A stretch of DNA of 64,000 bases from Achromobacter ruhlandii (GTDB lineage Bacteria > Pseudomonadota > Gammaproteobacteria > Burkholderiales > Burkholderiaceae_B): positions 27,086 to 91,085 of the forward strand of contig NZ_CADIJL010000027.1 of NCBI RefSeq assembly GCF_902859695.1, read 5' to 3'. Position numbers and translations under genes: made by a program. Below, one piece after another: positions 31,524-40,684 of the stretch (the first letter of the stretch is position 1; each line of letters begins with the position of its first letter). A model generated the notes under the pieces. It saw only the letters and a program-made list of their open reading frames with translations. It had not been told where the DNA came from and searched no databases.

Positions 31524-32825
31524 ATGCACGTCATCGTCCTCGGCAGCGGCGTCATCGGCACCACCACCGCTTATTACCTGGCCCGCCAGGGGGCCAAAGT
31601 GACGGTGCTGGACCGCCAGCCCGGCGCCGCCCAGGAGACCAGCTACGCCAACGCCGGCCAGGTGTCGCCGGGCTATTCCACGCCCTGGGCCGCGCCCGGC
31701 ATTCCGCTGAAGGCAATCAAGTGGCTGTTCAAGAAGCACGCGCCGCTGGCGATCCGCCTGGACGGCAGCCTGTACCAGCTCAAGTGGATGGCGGCGATGC
31801 TGGCCAACTGTTCGGCCGAGCGCTACGCGGTCAACAAGGAACGCATGCTGCGCCTGGCCGAATACAGCCGCGACTGCCTGCGCGAACTGCGCGCCGACAC
31901 CGGCATCCATTATGAAGAGCGCACCCGCGGCACGCTGCAGCTGTTCCGCACCGAGGCCCAGATGGAAGCCGCGCGCCGCGACATCGCGGTGCTGGAAGAG
32001 GTCGGCGTGCCCTACGAGCTGCTGGACCGCAACCGCCTGGTGACCGCCGAGCCGGCGCTGGCGCGCTCGCTGCACAAGCTGGCCGGCGGCCTGCGCCTGC
32101 CCAACGACGAGACCGGCGACTGCCGCCTGTTCACCACCCGCCTGGCCGCGATGGCCGCGGCGCTGGGCGTGGAGTTCCGCTACAACCAGTCCGTCGCCGG
32201 CCTGAACACCGCCGGCGGGCAGGTGACCGGCGTGCGTGTCGGCAACGAGGTGCTGACGGCCGACCGCTACGTCGCCGCCTTCGGCAGCTACACCCGCGGC
32301 TTCCTGGAGCCGCTCGGCCTGGACCTGCCGGTGTACCCGGTCAAGGGCTATTCGCTGACCATCCCCATGAAAGACGAGGCCGCCGCGCCGGTCTCCACCA
32401 TCCTGGACGAGACCTACAAGATCGCCGTCACCCGCTTTGACGACCGCATCCGCGTCGGCGGCATGGCCGAGCTGTCGGGCTTCGACCTGCGCCTGAAGGA
32501 CGCGCGCCGCAAGACGCTGGAACTGGTGGTCAACGATCTGTTCCCCGGCAGCGGCGACGTGGCCCGCGCCGAGTTCTGGACCGGCCTGCGCCCCATGACG
32601 CCGGACAGCACGCCCGTGGTCGGCCCGACCCGCTACGGCAACCTGTTCCTGAACACCGGCCACGGCACGCTGGGTTGGACCATGGCCTGCGGCTCCGGCA
32701 AGCTGGTGGCCGACCAGGTGCTGGGCCAGCGTCCGCAGATCCGCACCGACGGCCTGGCGCTGTCGCGCTACGACCGCCAGGCCTCGGCCGAGCGGCCGCT
32801 GGTGCTGGGCGGCAAGGGCGCCTGA
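31524..32825 (+). CDS. dadA: D-amino acid dehydrogenase
   Basis: 433-residue FAD enzyme, membrane-associated, that oxidatively deaminates D-amino acids (chiefly D-alanine) to 2-oxo acids. Begins [20 protein letters not shown] (dinucleotide motif GSGVIG at 7-12). [19 protein letters not shown] (about 39-57) is highly specific to DadA, and the C-terminus has [16 protein letters not shown] and [17 protein letters not shown]. Full length, with the divergent Lrp regulator immediately upstream. Alanine racemase (dadX) is not next to it. A long GC-rich hairpin follows. Confidence 0.96.
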   Translation: MHVIVLGSGVIGTTTAYYLARQGAKVTVLDRQPGAAQETSYANAGQVSPGYSTPWAAPGIPLKAIKWLFKKHAPLAIRLDGSLYQLKWMAAMLANCSAERYAVNKERMLRLAEYSRDCLRELRADTGIHYEERTRGTLQLFRTEAQMEAARRDIAVLEEVGVPYELLDRNRLVTAEPALARSLHKLAGGLRLPNDETGDCRLFTTRLAAMAAALGVEFRYNQSVAGLNTAGGQVTGVRVGNEVLTADRYVAAFGSYTRGFLEPLGLDLPVYPVKGYSLTIPMKDEAAAPVSTILDETYKIAVTRFDDRIRVGGMAELSGFDLRLKDARRKTLELVVNDLFPGSGDVARAEFWTGLRPMTPDSTPVVGPTRYGNLFLNTGHGTLGWTMACGSGKLVADQVLGQRPQIRTDGLALSRYDRQASAERPLVLGGKGA

Positions 32826-32882
32826 TTCCGGCCTGTTTTCCGAACCCGTTTCCTCCGGCGCCGGCCACCAGCCGGCGTCCCG

Positions 32883-32921
32883 ACGGCCCGCCCGGCGCAC
32901 GATGCCGGCCGGGCCGTTGTT
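32883..32921 (+). terminator. Probable terminator after dadA
   Basis: ACGGCCCG pairs with CGGGCCGT (32910-32917), with an inner CCGGC/GCCGG extension after one mismatch; TGTT follows. Strong stem, short U-rich tail. About 58 bp after the dadA stop. Confidence 0.55.
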
Positions 32922-33007
32922 CCATCGGGCGCGGCGCGACATTGCCGCGACACTTTCAGGCCCGTTGACGCCACAGGGAAACGGCGCCGGCCTCTACAAT
33001 CGGCGGC

Positions 33008-34135
33008 ATGACCCATTTCCTGCATACCGCCGATTGGCAGATCGGCCGTCAGTACGGCCAGTTCGAAACCGATGACGCCGCCTTGCTGGCCGAGGCCCGC
33101 TTCGATGTCGTCGCGCGCATCGCCGCGCTTGCCGCCGAGCGCCAGGTCGACGCGGTGCTGGTGGCCGGCGACGTGTTCGACACCCAGGCCGTGTCCGACC
33201 GCACCATCCGCCGCCTGTTCGCCGCGCTGGCCGCCTACGCCGGGCCGTGGGTCATGATCGCCGGCAACCATGACGCGGCGCTGGCCGACAGCGTCTGGAG
33301 CCGCGCCGCGCAACTAGGCTGCATCCCGCCCAATGTGCGGGTGCCGTTGCGTACTGGCGTGGTCGACCTGCCGGCGCAGAACCTGGCGGTGCTGGCCGCG
33401 CCGCTGACCCAGCGCCATACCTACGACGACGTCACCCAGGCCTTCGACGCGCTCGAATCCGAACCCGGCCGCGTCCGCGTGGGCCTGGCCCATGGCAGTG
33501 TCGCCGGCCGACTGCCCGACACCATCGACGCCACCAACCCCATCGCGCCCGACCGCGCCGCCCGCGCGCGGCTCGACTACCTGGCGCTGGGCGATTGGCA
33601 CGGCTGCCTGGCCATCGACGAACGCACCTGGTACGCCGGCACGCCCGAGCAAGACCGCTTTCGCGGCAACGAACCCGGCTACGCGCTGGACGTGCGCATC
33701 GATGCGCCGGGCGCCCCGCCACGCGTCGAACGCGTGCCCACCGGCAAATACCGCTGGTCCGCCTGGACCGAAACCCTGAGCCTGCCGACCGACGCCCAGG
33801 CGCTGGCCGAACGCCTGGCGGCGCTGCGCGCCGAAGACGTGCTGCGGCTGGAACTGCAGGGCCACGTCAACGTGCCGACCTGGGAGGCGCTGCAACGCGC
33901 CGTGGACCAGGCGGCGGCGCAGGCGAGGGCGGTGCTGCCGGATTTCTCCGGCCTGCTGCTCGAACCCGACGAGGCCGACCTGGCGCAACTGGGCGCGAGC
34001 GGCTACGTCGGCGAAGTGGCCGCGCAACTGCAGGCCATGCAGGCCGATCCCGACCAGGCGGCGGTGGCCGGCGAGGCCCTGCGGCTGCTGCTGCGGTTCC
34101 AGCGCGAAGGCGCGGCGGCGGGAGGCGCGCAATGA
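33008..34135 (+). CDS. SbcD/YhaO-family metallophosphoesterase (DNA repair exonuclease)
   Basis: 375-residue calcineurin-like phosphoesterase of the Mre11/SbcD type, predicted to cut DNA with metal ions. Motifs: FLHTADWQIG (4-13, His6 and Asp9), VAGDVFDTQ (52-60), IAGNHD (84-89) and a later LALGDWHG containing the C-terminal histidines. Its stop overlaps the start of the ATPase gene by 4 bp, so the two form a nuclease-ATPase complex. Closest architecture is Bacillus YhaO rather than E. coli SbcD. Confidence 0.9.
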   Translation: MTHFLHTADWQIGRQYGQFETDDAALLAEARFDVVARIAALAAERQVDAVLVAGDVFDTQAVSDRTIRRLFAALAAYAGPWVMIAGNHDAALADSVWSRAAQLGCIPPNVRVPLRTGVVDLPAQNLAVLAAPLTQRHTYDDVTQAFDALESEPGRVRVGLAHGSVAGRLPDTIDATNPIAPDRAARARLDYLALGDWHGCLAIDERTWYAGTPEQDRFRGNEPGYALDVRIDAPGAPPRVERVPTGKYRWSAWTETLSLPTDAQALAERLAALRAEDVLRLELQGHVNVPTWEALQRAVDQAAAQARAVLPDFSGLLLEPDEADLAQLGASGYVGEVAAQLQAMQADPDQAAVAGEALRLLLRFQREGAAAGGAQ

Positions 34136-36759
34136 AGCTCACGCGCATCGCCCTGGAAGAATTCCGCAAGTTCCGCCAGCCCCTGGTGCTGGATGGCTTG
34201 CAGGACGGCCTGAACCTGTTCGTCGGTCCGAATGAGGCCGGCAAGAGCACGGTGGCCGCAGCCATCCGCGCCGCGTTCCTGGAACGCTACAGCACCCGCA
34301 CCGTGTCCGACCTGGCGCCGCGCGGCGAGAGCGGCGCGCGGCCCGGCGTCGAACTGGCATTCAGCCATGCGGGCCACGATTACCTGCTGAAAAAACACTT
34401 CCTGTCGCGGGCCCGCTGCGAACTGCTGATCGACGACGGCGCGCAACGGCTCGATGGCGAGGAAGCCGAGAACGCGCTGGCCGCGTTGCTGGGCTTCGAA
34501 CTGGCCGCGCGCGGCCAGAGCAAGCCCGATCTGGCCGGCGTGCCGGGCCTGCTGTGGATCCAGCAGGGCGACGGCCAGAATCTGCAAACCGCCGCCGCCC
34601 ACGCCGGCGGGCATCTGCGCGAGGCCCTGACGCAGTTGTCGGGCGAGCTGGCCTCCGGCGACGGCGACCGGCTCTACGAGCGCGTCGTCGCCGAGCGCGC
34701 CGCCTTGCTGGATGCGCGCAACGGCCGCCCCAAGGGCATCTACAAGGACGCCGAGGACGCGCTCGCCGCCGCCCTGGCCGAGCGCGACCAATGCGCCCAG
34801 GCCAAGGCCCAGCTTGACGCCGACGTCGACCGGCTGGCCGCGCTGCGCGCCGAACACGCGCGCGCCGAGGCCGGCCAGCCCTGGAAGGACTTCGAGGCCC
34901 GCGCCGCCGAGGCGCGCGCCCGGCTCGCGGCCGTGGCCAAGGAACGCGAGGCGCTCGAAGGGCTGCAACGCGAACAGCGCCAGGCGGCCGAAACCTTGGC
35001 CGTGCTGCAGGAACAGGTGCGCCGCGACCAGCAGGACGAAACCGAATTGCAGGCCCTGGTGGCGCAGGCGCGGGCCGCCCGCGCCGCGGTCCAGCAGGCC
35101 CAGGAGCCGCTGGCCCGGGCCCGCGCGCTGCGCGACACGCACGCTGCCGCCGCCGAACAGGCGCGCCAGCGGGTCGCCGCGGTGCAGGCGGTGGCCGACC
35201 GCCGCGACCTCGAACACCAGCTCGGCCAACTGGCGCGCGACATCGAGCGCCTGGACGGCGCGCTCGAAGAAGCCACCCGCCTGATCGAGCAGGGCTCGAT
35301 CCTGAAGGCCGAGGCCGTGCGCATCGAAATCGCCGACGCCGACATCCAGGCCTTGCGCAAGCGCGAACGCGCGCTGGGCGACCTGCAAGTGCGCCAGCAG
35401 GCCATCGCCACGCGCCTGTCGTACGCGTTGGACGCGGGCCGCGAGGCCCGGCTGGACGGCGCCGCGCTGGCCGGCAGCGGCGAGTTGCTGCTGACCGCGG
35501 CGGCTGAACTCGAACTGCCCGGCCTGGGCCGGCTGCGCATCGAGCCGGGCGGCCAGGACCTGCCGGCGCTCAAGCGCGAACTGGCCGACGTACAGGCGGC
35601 CAGCGCGGCTTTGTTGTCGCGCCTGGGTGTGGCGCACGTGGCCGAGGCCGAGGAACGCCATGCGCGCGGCGTCGACTTGCAACGCGAACTGGAGGCCATG
35701 CGCAAGACGCTGGCGATCCATGCGCCCAAGGGCGTGGACGCACTGCGCGGGCAACGCAACGAAGCCCAGGCGCGGCGCGCGCAACTGGCCGAGCGGTTGG
35801 CGTTGCTGCCGCCGGCGGCTGAGGCGGGCGATGCCGATGCGCCCGCCGCGCGCCAGGCGCTGCGCGATGCCGAAGCCAGCGCGGCGCAGGCCGAGCAGGC
35901 CCTGGCGGCCGCGCAGCGCGCCCTGGATGCCGACAGCGCCCGCGCCCAGCTACTCGAAACCCAGGCCGCCGCGCGCGGCGCCGACCTGCAATCGCCCGAA
36001 CGCGCGGCGCAGCGTCAGGCCCGCGCCGGCCGGCTGGCCGAGGCCCGCAGCGGCCACGACCTGCTCGAACAACGCCTGCGCCAGGCGCAAGCCGCGCTGG
36101 AAGCGCTGCGGCCGGAACTGCTGGAACAGGACGCGCAGCGCTACGAAAAGTCCGCCGCCATCGAACGCGACGCCCAGCACAAACGCCACAGCGAGATCCA
36201 GCAGTTGCTGGGCAAGCTGGAGCAGGCCGGCGCGCAGGGCCTGGGCGAACGCTTGTCCGAGGCCGAGGCCGCCTGCGAGCGCCTGCAGCGCCGCCGCGAC
36301 GAATTCCAGCGCCGCGCGCAGGCGCTCGAATTGCTGTCCACCTTGCTGGCCGGCAAGCGCGACGCCGCCACCCAGCGCCTGCAGGCGCCGCTGGCGCGCC
36401 GCCTGAGCCACTATCTGGCGCTGCTGTTCCCCGAGTCCGCGCTGCGCCTGGACGAGGCGCTGCTGCCCGCGGCCCTGCAGCGCGCGGGCGGCGAGGACCC
36501 GCTGGACGCGCTCAGCTTCGGCACGCGCGAGCAATTGGGCATCCTGGCGCGCTTTGCCTACGCCGACCTGCTGCGCGAGGCCGGACGGCCGACGCTGCTG
36601 TTGCTGGACGATGCGCTGGTGCACACCGACGACGACCGTCGCGACCTGATGAAGCGCGCGCTGTTCGATGCCGCCACGCGCCACCAGATCCTGATGTTCA
36701 CCTGCCACGGCGAGGCCTGGCGCGACCTGGGCGTCGAGCAGCGCCGCATCGGCGCTTGA
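34132..36759 (+). CDS. SbcC/YhaN-like coiled-coil ATPase
   Basis: 875-residue SMC/Rad50-type ATPase. Walker A VGPNEAGKST (31-40), a long Ala/Gln/Arg/Glu-rich coiled coil (about 200-720) and C-terminal Walker B LLLLDDALVHTDD (822-834) within the D-loop. No CxxC zinc hook is seen mid-protein, unlike Rad50/SbcC, so dimerisation must differ, as in YhaN. Paired with the upstream nuclease by an ATGA overlap. Role in double-strand break or hairpin processing is inferred. Confidence 0.9.
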   Translation: MKLTRIALEEFRKFRQPLVLDGLQDGLNLFVGPNEAGKSTVAAAIRAAFLERYSTRTVSDLAPRGESGARPGVELAFSHAGHDYLLKKHFLSRARCELLIDDGAQRLDGEEAENALAALLGFELAARGQSKPDLAGVPGLLWIQQGDGQNLQTAAAHAGGHLREALTQLSGELASGDGDRLYERVVAERAALLDARNGRPKGIYKDAEDALAAALAERDQCAQAKAQLDADVDRLAALRAEHARAEAGQPWKDFEARAAEARARLAAVAKEREALEGLQREQRQAAETLAVLQEQVRRDQQDETELQALVAQARAARAAVQQAQEPLARARALRDTHAAAAEQARQRVAAVQAVADRRDLEHQLGQLARDIERLDGALEEATRLIEQGSILKAEAVRIEIADADIQALRKRERALGDLQVRQQAIATRLSYALDAGREARLDGAALAGSGELLLTAAAELELPGLGRLRIEPGGQDLPALKRELADVQAASAALLSRLGVAHVAEAEERHARGVDLQRELEAMRKTLAIHAPKGVDALRGQRNEAQARRAQLAERLALLPPAAEAGDADAPAARQALRDAEASAAQAEQALAAAQRALDADSARAQLLETQAAARGADLQSPERAAQRQARAGRLAEARSGHDLLEQRLRQAQAALEALRPELLEQDAQRYEKSAAIERDAQHKRHSEIQQLLGKLEQAGAQGLGERLSEAEAACERLQRRRDEFQRRAQALELLSTLLAGKRDAATQRLQAPLARRLSHYLALLFPESALRLDEALLPAALQRAGGEDPLDALSFGTREQLGILARFAYADLLREAGRPTLLLLDDALVHTDDDRRDLMKRALFDAATRHQILMFTCHGEAWRDLGVEQRRIGA

Positions 36760-36864
36760 CGCCTTGGCGGCGGTGCGAGCCGCGTCCGCACGTGCAAACT
36801 GCCCCCTCATGTGCGGACCGGTGTCGTCAAGCGCGTCGCCGGCCGCGTGCGGGCGCCCCGCAAC

Positions 36865-36893
36865 TTGACGCTGGCGCGCGGCGCCGGTAGCCT
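36865..36893 (+). promoter_or_regulatory. Promoter candidate TTGACG-17 bp-TAGCCT
   Basis: A -35 element TTGACG and a -10 element TAGCCT are separated by exactly 17 bp. A 7-bp stem (CGGGTTC/GAACCCG, 36897-36916) follows at the expected transcript start. It points toward the DMT exporter gene 400 bp downstream. Confidence 0.5.
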
Positions 36894-36927
36894 ACACGGG
36901 TTCATCACCGAACCCGACGCGCTTCAC

Positions 36928-37137
36928 ATGCCCGACTTCACGCCTTCCGCCGAATCCGCCTTCGCTGCCCGCGCAGCCGGCGCCGGCCTGCGCGCAAGCC
37001 GGCGGCATGGCGTGTCGCCTCCCGTTGTTTCTCCTGTCGTCTCGACGGTCGTATCGCCGCCGGTGGCGTCGCCGCCGTGCGATGTCGTCGTTGGTGTCGC
37101 GGGCGCTTATCCGCCCGTGGTCGCCGTCGTCGGCTGA
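36928..37137 (+). CDS. Possible Val/Pro-rich leader peptide (doubtful)
   Basis: 69-codon open frame lying just downstream of the promoter candidate. The second half is a run of Val, Ser and Pro with repeated PP motifs (SPPVV, SPPVA, SPPCD, YPPVV) that could slow ribosomes. There is no SD and no similarity that I recognise. It could be a leader peptide, or simply a chance frame in repetitive GC-rich DNA. Confidence 0.22.
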   Translation: MPDFTPSAESAFAARAAGAGLRASRRHGVSPPVVSPVVSTVVSPPVASPPCDVVVGVAGAYPPVVAVVG

Positions 37138-37307
37138 CCGCCGCACACTTCCCGCTCCCGCCTTATCGCCTGGATCCGCCGCGCTGATGCGCCGACGCGT
37201 TTGCGTTCGCGCCCGGCCGCCGCGCGTCCACGCCTGATCCGTTCGCGCGTCGCAAGACGCGTGCGCGCCGCGGGAGCCTGTTCCATACCCGACAGGTAGA
37301 AATCTTC

Positions 37308-38180
37308 ATGTCTTTCAATCGCAATGCGTGGGCCGCCTACGGCTCCACTTCCTTGTTCGTGCTGCTGTGGAGCGGCGGCGCGATCTTCGCCAAATGGGGC
37401 CTGGCGCACGCCTCGGCCTTCGGTTTCCTGCTGTGGCGCTTCGTGCTGGCGCTGGTCGTCCTGCTGGCGCTCTGCGTTGGGCGCCGGCGCTGGCTGCCGG
37501 CGCCCGGCACGCGCGGCATCGTCGCGCTGACCGGGCTGCTGCTGATCGGCAGCTATTCCATCTGCTATCTGCTGGCGCTGGACCACGGCATCACGCCGGG
37601 CGTGCTGGCCACGCTGCTGGGGGCGCAACCCATCCTGACCCTGGCGCTGCTCGAGCGCCGCTTTCCGCCGCTGCGGCTGGCGGGGCTGCTGCTGGCCCTG
37701 TGCGGATTGGGCATGGTGATGTTCCAGAGCATCGGCATGGCGCGTTTCTCGCTCGCCGGCATGGTCTTCGCGTTCGCGGCGTTGGTCAGCATGACCGCCG
37801 GCGCCATCCTGCAAAAGCGCGTGCGCCAGGCGCCGACGGACGTGATGCCGCTGCAGTACGTGGCCAGCCTGGCGCTGTGCCTGCTGTTCGCGCCGTTCCA
37901 GCCGCTGCACGTGGATTGGAGCCTGGGATTCGTGCTGCCGCTGCTGTGGATGGGGCTGGTGATCTCGGTCGGTGCGACGCTGCTGTTCTACCGCATGATC
38001 CAGTCCGGCAACCTGGTCAACGTCACCAGCCTGTTCTACCTGGTGCCGGCCGGCACCGCGGCGCTGGATTACCTGGTGCTGGGCAACCGCCTGTCGCTGC
38101 TGAGCCTGGGCGGCATGGCGGGGATCCTGCTCGGGCTGATGCTGGTGTTGCGCACGCCGGCGGCGCGCTCGGGCGGCTGA
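37308..38180 (+). CDS. DMT-superfamily transporter (EamA family)
   Basis: 290-residue inner-membrane protein with ten hydrophobic segments in two EamA repeats (about 10-140 and 155-285). It begins with SLFVLLWSGGAIFAKWGL, has SYSICYLLALDHGITPGVLA in the first repeat and LVPAGTAALDYLVLGN in the second. These carriers export amino acids or other small metabolites; the substrate cannot be read. Monocistronic with a long leader. Confidence 0.9.
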   Translation: MSFNRNAWAAYGSTSLFVLLWSGGAIFAKWGLAHASAFGFLLWRFVLALVVLLALCVGRRRWLPAPGTRGIVALTGLLLIGSYSICYLLALDHGITPGVLATLLGAQPILTLALLERRFPPLRLAGLLLALCGLGMVMFQSIGMARFSLAGMVFAFAALVSMTAGAILQKRVRQAPTDVMPLQYVASLALCLLFAPFQPLHVDWSLGFVLPLLWMGLVISVGATLLFYRMIQSGNLVNVTSLFYLVPAGTAALDYLVLGNRLSLLSLGGMAGILLGLMLVLRTPAARSGG

Positions 38181-38301
38181 TCGCGGTTTGCCGCCGCGTG
38201 GCGGGATGTTCGCCGCGCGGCGCATACCCCGGGGCGCATCGCGCGCGCGGGCGGGGCGGCGGCGCGCTTTGGGACGTGGCCGTCCTGCCGTTTTCGTCCG
38301 G

Positions 38302-39183
38302 CTACGCGTGCGCGGCTTCTTCCTGGCCGGCCCAGTGACCGCTGACCAGCTGCGCCGGGCGTTCGCGCGCCTGGACCCGGGCGCAGACCGCCCAGGCGTC
38401 CAGGCGCACGTTCAGGCCGGCATAGACGCCATGGCCGTCGCCCGCTTCGATGCAGCCGTCGGCCTGCACGCCTTCGCCGGCGCGGATCGAGCCGTCGGCG
38501 CGGATGTCTTCACCCGCGATCAATCCCCAGCCCGCGGCCAGGTGGCCGCCGCAGACGATGCTGGCGCCGGCCTGGATGCCGCAGGCGGCATCGATGTCCT
38601 TGGCGGCCTGCACGCCGCCGCCGGCCTTGATGCCCTGGCCGCACTTGAGGGCGCCTTGCACCTGCACGTCCTGGCCGGCCCGCAAGTGACCGGTCACGGC
38701 CAGGTCCTGACCGGCGCAGATGTCCCACTTGGCGCGCAGGTTGCCGCGGCAGTCGAAGGCGGCGGCGACCCCGATGCCCCATTCGGCGGACACGTCGCCG
38801 CCCGCGCGCAGGTCGCCGGCGCTGGCGATGTTGGCGCCGGCCGTGATGTTCTCGCCGGCCACGATCGATTCCCCGGCGCGGATGCCGCCGCCGGTGATGA
38901 TGCTGCGTCCGGCCCGCACCACGCTGTCGACGTTGATGCCCATGCGCACTTCCAGCGTGCCGGCGAAGACGATGGCGTGGGCGTCCAGCGTGTCCAGCTT
39001 CAACACCGCGTCGGTCGGCCCGAACTGGTCCAGCAGCCAGCAGGCGTCACCAACCCGCCCGTCGGCCACCAGGGCATCGAGGACGGCCTGATAGTCCCCC
39101 TGTCCGTTGTGGTCGCGCAGGAACCATTTGTAGCCGCCCGCGCAGGGGTTCTTGGCTTTGACGAATTTCTTGGTGAGTTGCAT
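38302..39183 (-). CDS. Repeat-built beta-solenoid protein of unknown function
   Basis: 293 residues. An N-terminal domain of about 60 residues (AKNPCAGGYKWFLRDHNGQG) is followed by more than 25 six-residue units with the pattern [IV]xAGxx (VVRAGRSIITGGGIRAGESI and so on, about 80-260), the signature of a hexapeptide-type or bactofilin-like beta-solenoid. Several cysteines lie in the turns. No catalytic motif and no signal peptide. I use the ATG at 39183; a TTG five codons upstream is possible. No operon partner. Confidence 0.7.
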   Translation of the reverse strand: MQLTKKFVKAKNPCAGGYKWFLRDHNGQGDYQAVLDALVADGRVGDACWLLDQFGPTDAVLKLDTLDAHAIVFAGTLEVRMGINVDSVVRAGRSIITGGGIRAGESIVAGENITAGANIASAGDLRAGGDVSAEWGIGVAAAFDCRGNLRAKWDICAGQDLAVTGHLRAGQDVQVQGALKCGQGIKAGGGVQAAKDIDAACGIQAGASIVCGGHLAAGWGLIAGEDIRADGSIRAGEGVQADGCIEAGDGHGVYAGLNVRLDAWAVCARVQARERPAQLVSGHWAGQEEAAHA

Positions 39184-39700
39184 GGCGTTCGGTGGCAATC
39201 AAGGCGTGGCGCCGCCCGCCGGTCATAGTCGGCGCGCGGACGGAAAACGTGGCAAGACCGCCCGGCCATGCGGCAGGGCGGTCGCGCCGGCCGGCCTCGA
39301 ACCGCGCCGCGCGCAACAAGGGTACGGGCGTGCGGGCGGCCGGCGGCGGGCCGGTGGCGGAAAGCGGGAAGGGGGGATGCCGGCGATTAGCCGGGCTTGG
39401 AACGCGCGTAGGCGGAACGCGCGGCGACTTCCTGCGAGCTCAACAGGGTCGAGCGCAGGGCGCAAAGCACGCAAGCGGTGTCGGAAGGATGGGAGAAATC
39501 GATTCGCACGGGCGAAATGGTAGCAGAGCGCGGGCGCGTCATCTGCCCGGCGATCGCCGATGGGGCGTGGGACGGTCCGAATCTGGCGCCGCGCAGGGCG
39601 CGCATTGTGCCGGCGGCCTCGGAAAGGGCCCGCCGGCACGGCGTGGCGGCGGGCAGACGGACTGGCGCCCGGGTCACGCGGCGATGCCGCGTGACAAGCC
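39184..39700. other. 517-bp gap without a recognised gene
   Basis: Lies between the divergently oriented 5' end of the solenoid gene and the 3' end of the Bug receptor gene. It holds a small hairpin CCGGC-GATTA-GCCGG (about 39380-39394) and, on the minus strand, GCCCGCCG paired with CGGCGGGC (about 39629-39655), a possible terminator for the Bug gene. No convincing coding sequence or RNA gene was seen. Confidence 0.4.
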
Positions 39701-40684
39701 TCAGTTGGTCGACTGGATGTTGCGTTCCTTGGCGATGCGCTGGCGCAGCTCCAGTTCACGCTTGATCTGCGCGGCGTATTCCGCCGGCGTGTTGCCGTCG
39801 ACCAGCGAGCCGCCGTCGGCCAGGCGCTGGATGATCTTCGGATCCTTCAGCGCCTTGACGGTGGCGTCGTGGATGCGATCGATGACCGCCTGGGGCGTGC
39901 CGGCGGGCGCGACCAGGCCGTACCAGGCCATGTTGTCCATTTCCGGCAGGCCGCCTTCCGAGAAGGTCGGCACGTCCGGCAGGGTGGGCAGGCGCTTGGG
40001 CGCCGCCACGGCCAGGGCGCGCAGCTTGCCGGCCTGGATGTGCGGCATGGACGAGGGCAGGTTGTCGAACTGGGCGTTGACCTGGCCGGCGATCACGTCA
40101 TTGAGCGCCGGACCCGAGCCGCGATAGGGCACGTGCACCATGTCGGTCTTGGTGAGCGATTTGAACAGTTCGCCATCCAGGTGGCCGATGCCGCCGGCGC
40201 CGGACGAGGCGTAGCTGTACTTGCCGGGATTGGCCTTGAGCAGGGCGATGAACTCGGCCATGTTCTTGGCCGGCACCGACGGGTTCACCGTCAGCACATT
40301 GGGCACGTTCACCATATTGGTGATGGGTGCGAAGTCCTTGAGCGGGTTGTACGGGTTCTTGGGGTTGGTGGCCGGATTGGTGGCCATGGTGCTGACAGTG
40401 GCCACGCCCAGGGTATAGCCGTCCGGGGCGGAGCGGACCAGCGCGTCGGCGCCGATCGAGCCGCCGCCGCCGCGGTTCTCCACCACCACGGCCTGGCCGA
40501 GTTCGCGGCCCAGGCCTTCGGCCACCACGCGGGCGACGATATCGGTGGTGCCGCCGGCCGCGAACGGCACGATCAGGCGGATGGGTTTGTTCGGGTAGGC
40601 GTCAGCGGCTTGCGCGGCGCCGCTGAGACAGAGGCCGGCGAGGGCGGTGGCCAGGACGGCCTTGGCTTGGGACAGCACGGTCAA
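39701..40684 (-). CDS. Bug-family (tripartite tricarboxylate) periplasmic solute receptor
   Basis: 327-residue extracytoplasmic receptor. Signal peptide to about residue 27 (SGAAQA-ADAYPNK). Family marks: YPNKPIRLIVPFAAGGTTD (30-48), GQAVVVENRGGGGSIGAD, a region with YASSGAGGIGHLDGELF and the C-terminal GLVAPAGTPQAVIDRI. Bug receptors bind carboxylated compounds and are vastly expanded in Bordetella and Achromobacter. No membrane subunits (TctAB) are adjacent, as is common for orphan Bug genes. Confidence 0.95.
   Translation of the reverse strand: MTVLSQAKAVLATALAGLCLSGAAQAADAYPNKPIRLIVPFAAGGTTDIVARVVAEGLGRELGQAVVVENRGGGGSIGADALVRSAPDGYTLGVATVSTMATNPATNPKNPYNPLKDFAPITNMVNVPNVLTVNPSVPAKNMAEFIALLKANPGKYSYASSGAGGIGHLDGELFKSLTKTDMVHVPYRGSGPALNDVIAGQVNAQFDNLPSSMPHIQAGKLRALAVAAPKRLPTLPDVPTFSEGGLPEMDNMAWYGLVAPAGTPQAVIDRIHDATVKALKDPKIIQRLADGGSLVDGNTPAEYAAQIKRELELRQRIAKERNIQSTN

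Larger units (their letters stand above)
36760..37307. other. 548-bp gap before the DMT exporter: promoter, hairpins, possible leader peptide
   Basis: No recognised gene. It holds a good sigma70-type promoter (36865-36893), a hairpin at the predicted transcript start (36897-36916), a Val/Pro-rich open frame (36928-37137) and a stem with a GCAA tetraloop (CGCGTC-GCAA-GACGCG, about 37246-37261) shortly before the exporter start. Long stretches are low-complexity GC-rich sequence. Confidence 0.5.

Noticed and set aside
38302..39183. The repeated pattern as a CRISPR array or DNA repeat
   Set aside because: Repeats are conserved at protein level (hexads) with varied codons, not as exact DNA repeats with spacers.
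39192..40127. A 311-residue frame across the Bug gene and gap
   Set aside because: Antisense to the Bug receptor for much of its length. The part in the gap has no recognisable coding pattern.
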